Assembly (NCBI RefSeq): GCF_950295315.1
Contig: NC_080164.1
Span: 61,828,042-61,892,041, forward strand
Length of the DNA: 64,000 bases
Reading direction: 5' to 3'
From: Erinaceus europaeus
Lineage: Eukaryota > Chordata > Mammalia > Eulipotyphla > Erinaceidae
Below are positions 1 through 9,419 of the stretch, in pieces. The position numbers and the translations under genes were made by a program. Positions within the stretch are counted from its first letter, which is position 1. Each line of letters opens with the position of its first letter. The notes beneath the pieces were generated by a model that saw only the letters and a list, made by a program, of their open reading frames with translations, searched no databases and was not told the origin of the DNA.

Positions 1-137
1 ACATGTTTGTCTGGCTTTGTGGCAATAAACAATGTAGGGTGGGCGACTGATCTGAAGTAGTGCTTACTGCCGGTTACTTCCCAGAAGAAAAGGAGGTTGG
101 TCTCATCTTGGATAATCTTTGGAGTCTTAGGCACTTC
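1..137 (-). CDS. IL1A: IL1A exon 7, partial (coding)
   Basis: The minus strand reads a splice acceptor TTTAAATAG at 138-146, then an open frame starting [20 protein letters not shown] and continuing through [18 protein letters not shown]. This is the IL-1 alpha beta-trefoil segment that follows exon 6 in phase 0. The exon is interrupted by the window edge, so the final strands, stop codon and 3'UTR are not visible. Confidence 0.96.
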
Positions 138-761
138 CTATTTAAAGGAAACAGAGATGTATTAGGAAACAAGAAGATGCTAGAACAAAAAAAAATCAAA
201 ATTTAATCCCTTGGTATTTATTTATTTATGTATTTATTTTATCAGAGCACTGTTCAACTCTGGCTTATGGTGGTGCGGGGGATTGAACCTGGGACTTTGG
301 AGCCTCAACATGATAGTTGCTTTGCATGAGCATTATGTTATATACTCCCACCCTTCCCTTGGTATTTAGACCCTCATAAGAATGGCATTTTGAACTATGA
401 CTGTAATATCATGATATGGATTCTTCATTTGTTCATTCAGTAAGCATTTATTATATGACTATTAGGTGTAGAGGCCATTCTCTATTTGACTTAGTTGATT
501 TCTTTAGTTGGCTATAAATCAATCCACATTAGTCACAAATATTGCCAATAACACTGTGAAGTAGGAATAAAACATTATTCTTATCCTCTCTTCAACATAG
601 GCCTCAGGCATTTTGTGTCAAATCTGAGCACTAACAACTCTTAAACATTTTGACTTCTAAGTGTGAAAATTTTTAATTTGGGAAAATAACTGAGCATTTA
701 GAAATGCTTGTCTCCATACTTAAGCTAACAATTGAGAGTTTACCAAAGCCTACATCTAGCT

Positions 762-817
<56 letters not shown>

Positions 818-831
818 ACACACACCACACA

Positions 832-897
<66 letters not shown>

Positions 898-1803
898 TTT
901 TCAAAGATAACGGCAGCTAAATTCTTTTAATACAGTTTTGGCAATCATGATCTCTTTAGACTTTCTTGTGTTATGACCAGAACCTAACAATACTTTAATG
1001 GAAAAATAAAATTCAAATTCCAACTTGAGATGCTTCTACTCATTGTAAATCTAAAGTTACTAAAAACCCTTTTGAGATTTCCTTGTAGTTTCATTATCAA
1101 CAAGAATTTGATGTTCCAAGCCCATCTCTCTTCTAATTTCTTCCACCTCAATAAGTGGAGTTTCCCTCCTTTCTCCTGTTGGTTCCATCTCTAAAATAGA
1201 GCTGTTTTTTTCTGTCTACGTCTGCCTGTCTCATCACTCACTACCCCATGACTATAGTTATAACAGAAGTATCCTGATTTCAAAAATAGAGACTAGATCA
1301 GAAGGAAGGCAATGGACAAAGCAGAATGAAAATATAAATGAAGGGAGGATACTTCCTTTAAAAAATTTTTTTTTATTTATAAAATGGAAATATTAACAAG
1401 ACTATAGGATAAGAGGGGTACATTTCCACACAACCCCCCCCCCCCAACTCTGGGAGGATATTTTCTTGTTTGAAACCCTTTAAATGGAAAGGTTGTGGTT
1501 TCAGTACCCCAAATGAAATTCAAATACAAACATCTGCAAACACTAATTTTATCTTTCTTCTCCTCCTACTGTTTTCGAGCTCTTTTAGTGTCTTCTGTGC
1601 TTTGAAGCTGGCCTTTAAGCTTCTGAATATTCAAATATATACTCAGTTTCTTCTGTTAGAATGCTCATTACCCCTCATGTTTGCATAGCATGCTCTCTCC
1701 TATCAATAGCTTTTATCTCAAAGCATCTTCTGCCCTTCTTACTCCATCTACATAGGATCTTTCTCTGTTTCTCCATATCCACATCAGGTTTATTTTCAAC
1801 ACC

Positions 1804-1834
<31 letters not shown>

Positions 1835-4800
1835 ATTGCCACCAGGATTATTGTTGGGGCTTGATGCCAGCACAAATCCACCTCTCCTGATAAGTCTTTT
1901 TTTTTTTTTTCTTTTCCCCCTTCCTTCCCTCTTTCCTCCCTCCACCTATCTGCCTACCTACCTACCTACTTTCCTTTCTTCCTTCCTTTCTTTTGTTTTT
2001 TATATAACTTTTCTTTAAATTTTTTTAATTATCTTTATTTATTTATTGGATAGAGAGAGCCAGAAATTGAGAGAAAGGAAGGGATAGAGAGGTAGAGAGA
2101 AACCTGCAGCACTGCTTCACCACTTGCAAAGCTTTCCTCCTGCAGGTGGTGACCAGGGGTTTGAACCCAGGTCCTTGTGCACTGTAAGATGTGCTCAACA
2201 AGGTGAGCCACCACCCAGCCCCCTACTTTTCATTTTATTTGACAGAGACTGAGAGAAAATTGAGAATGAAAGAGAAGAGACCATATTGCTGGAAAAGAGG
2301 CACCAACAGCATTGCTTCACTGCTCATAAAGCTTCTTCTCCCTCACCTGCCTGCAGGTGGGGACTGGGGGCTTGAACTTAGATTCTTGCTCATGGTAATG
2401 TGTGTTCTAGCAGCTGCTTTACCACCTGGTTTACCGTCTTGCATATATATTTTTTTTTACTGATGTTTGGCTTGTGTATTATTCTGCTCTCCAGAAGACC
2501 ATATTATTTGGCTCACCACTGTCCACATAGCTGCTGGTACTGTGTTTGAAAAATAGAAATCCCTCAATAAATAACTCTTGCCAATTGAATTAATAAATGA
2601 AGCTACTGTCCTCCTCTGAAGTCATCATTTCCATCTCATTTGACCCAGAAAGAGAAACATATGTGCTTACATAAATTCTAACTAGGGAGAGGGGGTCTGA
2701 ATTGTACATTTATTAAATAAACATTATCTGCTTATCAGTGGAGAAAATATCTGAGGCTACAGTGGGTATGCATATAGTATATCTGTGCCTTTGAGGGGAA
2801 AAGTAGTAGAGATGGGACTAGGTTGAGGAATAATGCTGTAATTAATGAGGAGAGGATTACAGTTTAGTCTGATAACTTTTGACTTTGTGCTCATTGACAG
2901 GTAATTGGCTCTCTATAATCTCAGTTGCATTAGTTGAGTTTCTTGAAGGCAAGCACCACTGTCTTAATTCCTACTATCATAGAGGTTAGATAGTAGACAT
3001 CAGTAAAAATCAAAGATCAAAGAAATAAATAGATGCCATAGGTTGGGAGTGAAATAGGGTTGGGAAGTGAAAGAAAATTGAAGGAAGAAGGCAATTTATC
3101 TCTTATTTACTCTTGTGATTTCTAAGTTATTCTCACAGATGCTGCTATGAATTGCTTCTAGGTATAGATGAGAAGTGGGATTGGGTGTAGAGGTGAGTAG
3201 GCTTGTGGAAGAAGAGTTGTGTACTACTCAGATAGTGATAATTTATAATGATATAAAATGAAGATATGTTGAAGAATGAGAAGAACTGACCTTTAGCATT
3301 ACAGGCTCATCTTCATTTTGAGTGCTCACAAATAGTTGAGTTTCGGAGATCCGTAGAGTCACTGGACGTTTAGAATCATCATTTGATGTATAAGAACCCA
3401 TGTCAAATTTCACTGGAAAAAAAAAAAGTCCAAAATAAAGTAAATTCATGGTATTTGTATCAAGTCAACTATATGAGTAGTGTGTGTGTGTTCCCCAACT
3501 ATGGTGTAAGTACAAGGAATGGGATTTTATTTATTTATTCCCTTTTGTTGCCCTTATTGTTGTATTTATTATTGTTGTTGTTATTGATGTCATCATTGTT
3601 AGATAGGACAGAGAGAAATGGAGAGAGGAGGGGAAGACAGAGAGGGGAAAGAGAGATAGACACCTGCAGATCTGCTTCACCTCTTGTGAAACGACTCCCC
3701 TGCAGGTGGGATCCTTAACGCTGGTCCTTGCGCTTGGTGCCATGTGTGTTTAACCAGCTGCGCTACAGCCTGACTCCCAGGAATGAACTTTTATTCATCT
3801 TGGTATCTTTACAATGTCTGCCACATCATCAAGCAGGAAAATAGTTGGTTAATGTCTTTGGAACTTATGTTGATTGAATGCTTGGGATAAGACCCTGCAA
3901 TTCTGAGGTCATAATATCATGACCTAAAATAGAGGAGCTTAGGGAAGCTAATATACTTATGCACTGCTAGAGATAGAAAAAAGTAGTTCATTTTTCCTTA
4001 GAGAATAATAATAAGAACTGTGAGATTATATTTAGAAACCCAGGAGCTCCTTTTATGGGATACAATCCAAAGAAACAGCCTTTATACACAGATATATTTG
4101 TATAGAGTGATTTAGAGAGACAAGCAGAGCAATATGATTGCATGTTTTGGTGTCATTAAAAAGTACGGATACATGTACTATGTCAATATGTAGGAAAATT
4201 GTGAAATAATCTTAAATAAGAAAATAGAGCAAAAATAATTTGTGATGAGGAAGTATGGATAGACCTGTCAATGCCCATACCCAGTAGAGAAGCAATTACA
4301 GAAGCCAGAACTCCAACCTTTTGCGAAAGAATGCAGGTCCATATCCCCAGATGGGGAGAAATGTTAGGGGAAGATGACCAGAGGGCTCTGAACCCCAATT
4401 CCATCAGGAACCAGAGATAAGAGGAAAAAAGGGAGGACATTCAGAAATAGAAATAAGTGTAGGTGTGACTTAGAAAGGAAGAGAAGGCAGAACCATAGGA
4501 AAAAAAAGGGGAAATACCTATAGATAGTTATAGAAACAATAGTCAACTCATCTGTGATCTTGGGATAACTACTGCAGTTTCCAATGGAGGGAATGGGGAA
4601 GCAGAACTCTGGTGGTAGGAAAGGTGTGGAATTATACCCTATGTCTCATAATTTTGTAAATCAATATAAAATCACTAGTAAAAAATTGTGATGTCATAGA
4701 ATGGAAAACATGTTAACCAAAGTATGTCCAATCAGAATATATTTTTTAGTTTACTGACTTTTACCTAACAACTATATTTTAAGATACTAAGTTGTTATAC

Positions 4801-7800
4801 TAAAGATAATGATTTTAATTTGGGTTTATTCATAGGTTTGATTGGTGGGCTTTTTAATGGAGAATGATTGACTCTGACTGGCTTCTGGATAAATTTCAGT
4901 AAGGTATTTATTATTTTTGAGACTTAGTGCCTTTTCATTTAAAATTGAAAATAAAAATATCTGAGAGAACTGAAGGAAAGAATACATCAGAAAGTTCCAT
5001 ACTACACTTAGTGTTCTCAAAGATAGGAAACTTTTTTTTTTTTTTGTGGAGCTTCCAGATTTTGAGAAACTTAGATAGCATTTAATTAATTAATTATTTT
5101 TATTAGTAATTTGAGAGCAGTCTACAAAACTGTAAAATTTCAGGGTATAGTTTCATACCATTCCCACTACCAAAGCTCTATGTCTGCTTCTTCCTCACAT
5201 TGTTCTCACAAAGGCTAAGAGACAGTTAGTTTGGTTGAGCTTTCAGATTTGACTGAAGTTTCTGTCTTTACCTAGGATTTTTACTGTGGTGGTGGGTTCC
5301 ATCTTATTCTAAAAGAACTGTGCAGTTAGGAATCTATAGAAGTTTATTCTTTGAAAGCAAAAAACTTCAAATAAGGCAGTGGAGGGGCGGGGAGAAAAGA
5401 ACAGTGGAATTGGCCATTTACCTGCATCATCCATATTCTGTAATGCGGCAGTACTGAGGTATGGATGAACTTGAATTATACTTTGATTGAGGGCGTCAAT
5501 CAGATTGAATTGATGTTTTATGGTTCTCTGAAAGTTGTATTTCTCATTGCTTTTCAAGTTGTAAGATACTGACTTGGGCTTGATGATTTCTAAAACCATT
5601 ATCACAAGTCCAGATTAGTGTTATGGTTCAAATACAAATGGTCTAGTCTAAAGACATCAATTGTGACAGACTTGCTGATTAGTTGATGCAGATGTTCATT
5701 GCTGCATTATTGATAATAGTAAAAATCTAACACTCTAGTTTTTTGTTTTTGTTTTTCCAGAACACTGCTAAACTCTGGTTTCTGGTGGTATTGGAGTTTG
5801 AACCTGGACCCTTTGGTGCTTCAGGCATAGAGGTCTTTATGTATAACCACTATGCTGGCTCTTAACTTTTTTTTTTAAACCAGAGGATTGCTCAGTTTCA
5901 GTTTATGATGGTGCTGGGGATTAACTTGGAGCCTTGGAGTCTTAAGCATGAAAGCATTTTTGTACAGCCTTTATGTTGTCTCCCTAGCTCCCAGAGTGCC
6001 CTTGATGAATTACTAAATTAAAAAAAAACTGGGCATAAAATTGTATATGGTATCCTAATAATGGTGCATATATTTGCTCATGTGTATGTATATATGTATG
6101 CAAAAGAATAAGGAATGTGCCATAGTTCTGTCAGTGGTAATCTCTGAGAGAGTTTTAAATTTTATTTCTTTTATTTTCTATTTTTCTAGGTGAACATATA
6201 TTAGAGCTAAGCTGGTACCTTAAATGTTGGATTTATGTTTAATTAGAATAATATATAGTAAAGACATGGGAGAAAAATAGTGATTGTTATAGTCAGAAAT
6301 GAATTTGGTTTGAGACTCTCCTGCTTATACGCCATGTGAATTGGTACAGTTTACTTTCTCATTGAGCTTAGTTTCCTTATATGTAAAATGAAAAAATGAA
6401 GAGTTGCAAAGTTTAGAATCAATGCAGTATTTATTAAGTTAGTAGTTGTTGGTAGTACTGAAAAGGTAGTAGTAGTAGTACCAACCAGAATAATGACTAA
6501 CATCAGCTAGTTGTGTGCATGTGTTGTTCTCTTCTGGATGTTTATGAAAATGATTCATGTAGTCCTTTCAAGTAGGATCTCTGATCATATCCATGGTATA
6601 GTGGAAGAAACTGAGCACCAGAGGTTAATTAAGTAAGTTACCTAAGGATATAGAGTTGCTGTGTGGGCTGGTAAGTGGTCACCCACTAAGCATTACATAA
6701 TTGCTTTCTGCAGAAAGGCAAAAGCCACATAATCTTTATGTTATGCTCAAGAAATGAGCCTATCAGTAAGTATTTTAGACTCAGGTCACTTCTACTTCCT
6801 CTCCACTAGAGAAAGAAAAACATTTATTTTCCTTCATTATACTTATGAGACTAATGCATGCATTCTTTCTTATCACTCTGATTCTAGGCTTTATTTTCCC
6901 TTATTCCCTATTGTCTCCATTTATTTAAAATGGAAAACAAGGAAGTTGCTATACTGGATCCCTTACCTTCTTCTGGATCATTGGCAATGGCTTCCAGGTC
7001 ATCATCAGTGAGGAACTGATTTAAACTGAACCTTCTCTTCTTCAGAATCTTCCCACTGGCTGCCACCATCAGTGTACTCTCTTTGAAGGTATGGTTGGAT
7101 GTCTTAGAAATTTCAAAGGTACTCAGAGACATAAAATTATCCATAGATTTTTCATGAAATGGCTCATAGGTTGCATGATAGAAAGATTTCTGTGAGAAAA
7201 AAAAATAAAAAGAAAGAAACTGAGAGACTGTTTGTAGCTATCAGATGAGACTCCTTCTGTAGAATCTGGTTAGAAGGCTTTCTCTTTTTATCTCAAGTGA
7301 CCCATCTTTTATCAGTCCTGCCTTCCCTTGTCCTTCTCTCCCTATACCTTCTCCCTTCTTTCTACCTTTACATCTCTCATTACTGCCCTGACTCCCAGGG
7401 TCTCACCTCACTCCTTTCCTTCCTTCCACCCTTTTTCAACTTTCTTTCCATCTCTCCCTCCTTAACCCCTCCCTTTTTCTTTCCCTCTCTTCTTTCTTTT
7501 TAGAAGTTCTCTTAAAGCATGCTATCTCTTGAAAAATCATAGTTGTCTATCTGCAGACTCAAATATGAGATGTTGAAACAGGTTTACAAGTGACCTTAAG
7601 TGAATGATAATCTTCCAGTTAGATTTAAACATCTATTTGCCAGTGCTGAAATATTTTAGAATCAATCCTTTAGAAGGAATATATGTGTATATATATATAT
7701 ATATATATCTCCAGGGTTATTGCTGGGGCTTAGTGCCCACACTACAAATCCACTGCTTCTGGAGGCCATTTTCCCCATTTTGTTGCCCTTGTTGTTTTTG

Positions 7801-8047
7801 TAATTATTGCCACTGCTGTTGCTGTTGTTGGATAGGACAGAGAGAAATCGAGAGAGGAAGTGAGAAAGATAGACACCTGCAGACCTGCTTCACCGTTTAT
7901 GAAGCGACTCTCCTTGCAGGTGGGAGCCAGGGCCTTGAACTGCAATCATTACACTGGTCCTTGCACTTTGTGCCATATGTGTTGAGCTACCATGTGGCCC
8001 CCTTAGAAATAGTATTTTTAAAAGTTTTTTTAAAAATTTGTTTTCAG

Positions 8048-8079
<32 letters not shown>

Positions 8080-9378
8080 CAGAGAGACCAGAACACTGCT
8101 CAGACTAAAACTGTGACCGAAGAGACCTCAGGTTTCTGGTAGGCTACTGTGGTACTTTCTCCCAGTACAGCTTTAAAAGCCAGTACAAAAAAAAAAAAAA
8201 AAAGCAACACAACACTTATATAACTATTTGTAAACTTCTAGTAAGAGAACACAACTTGGTGAGTGGTTACTGATTTCTCGTTTCATATGGCTGATTTCCT
8301 TTATCAGAGCTTCAAGGGTTTAGAGAATTATTTATGTCTGGCAGGCTATTTCTAACTCCTGGTGCTGATGCAGAGAAGATGACCACAACCTGTCACATTA
8401 GAAGTTACAACCTGAATGAAGCAGCTAGAAAGAGCTGGCACAATTTCATGATGGCACAATTATCATTTTGATATAATCTGACCAAGGAGATTCTATTTTC
8501 TGGAATTTCAGGAATGGTCTCCTCTGTTCTGAGAAAAGTTAATAGGCAGGAAGAATGTCAATCAACAATTTGTATAGAGAATGCATGTCTCTAGAATTCT
8601 AGTGAGGGTAGGTAAAAACATACAGGATTTAAGCTATCTTTTTGTTTTTGTTTTATTGGATAGGACAGAGAGAAATTGAGAGGGGAAGGGGAGATAGAGG
8701 GGGAGAGAGAAGGGCAGGGATAGATAGCATAATGGTTATGCAAAGAGAATTTCATGCCTGAGACTCCAAAGTCTCAGGTTCAGTCCCCCACATCACCACA
8801 CACCAGACTGGATCAATACTTTGATAAAAAAAAAAAGAAAGATATAGAGAGGGAGAGGGAGACCTGCAGCCCTTCTTTATCACTTGTGAAGCAGCCTCCA
8901 TGCAAGTGGGAAGCCTGAGCTTGAACCAGGGTCCTGGCATTTTGTACTATGTGTGCTTAACCAGATGTGCCACCGCCTGACCCCCAGGATTTAAGATATT
9001 TCTATTTTCTTCTGGTAGAGAAACTATTACTTAAGAATAGAAAGACTATAGTTGCTCCGGCGTAAGGATCCTGGTTCGAGCCCCTGGATCCCCACCTGCA
9101 GAGGAGTAGCTTCAAAAGTGGTGAAGCAGGTCTGCAGGTGTCTATCTTTCTCTCTCCCCTCTGTCGTCTCCTCTCTCCATTTCTCTCTGTCCTATCTAAC
9201 AATGACGACATCAATAACAACAATAATAACTACAGCAACAGTAAAAAATAGTTGCTTACCTGATTCAGAGAAATATGATCAACTTCTGAACTGTAGACTT
9301 CATCTTCACTGTTAAAACAAGAGGATGGGAAGGTGATTCTGCTGTTTTATCACCAGTTACTGTTTTGACTAATAATTG

Positions 9379-9419
<41 letters not shown>

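Noticed and set aside
673..920. Open frames of repeated Cys-Val or His-Thr
   Set aside because: They are the translation of a (CA)n microsatellite in all frames.
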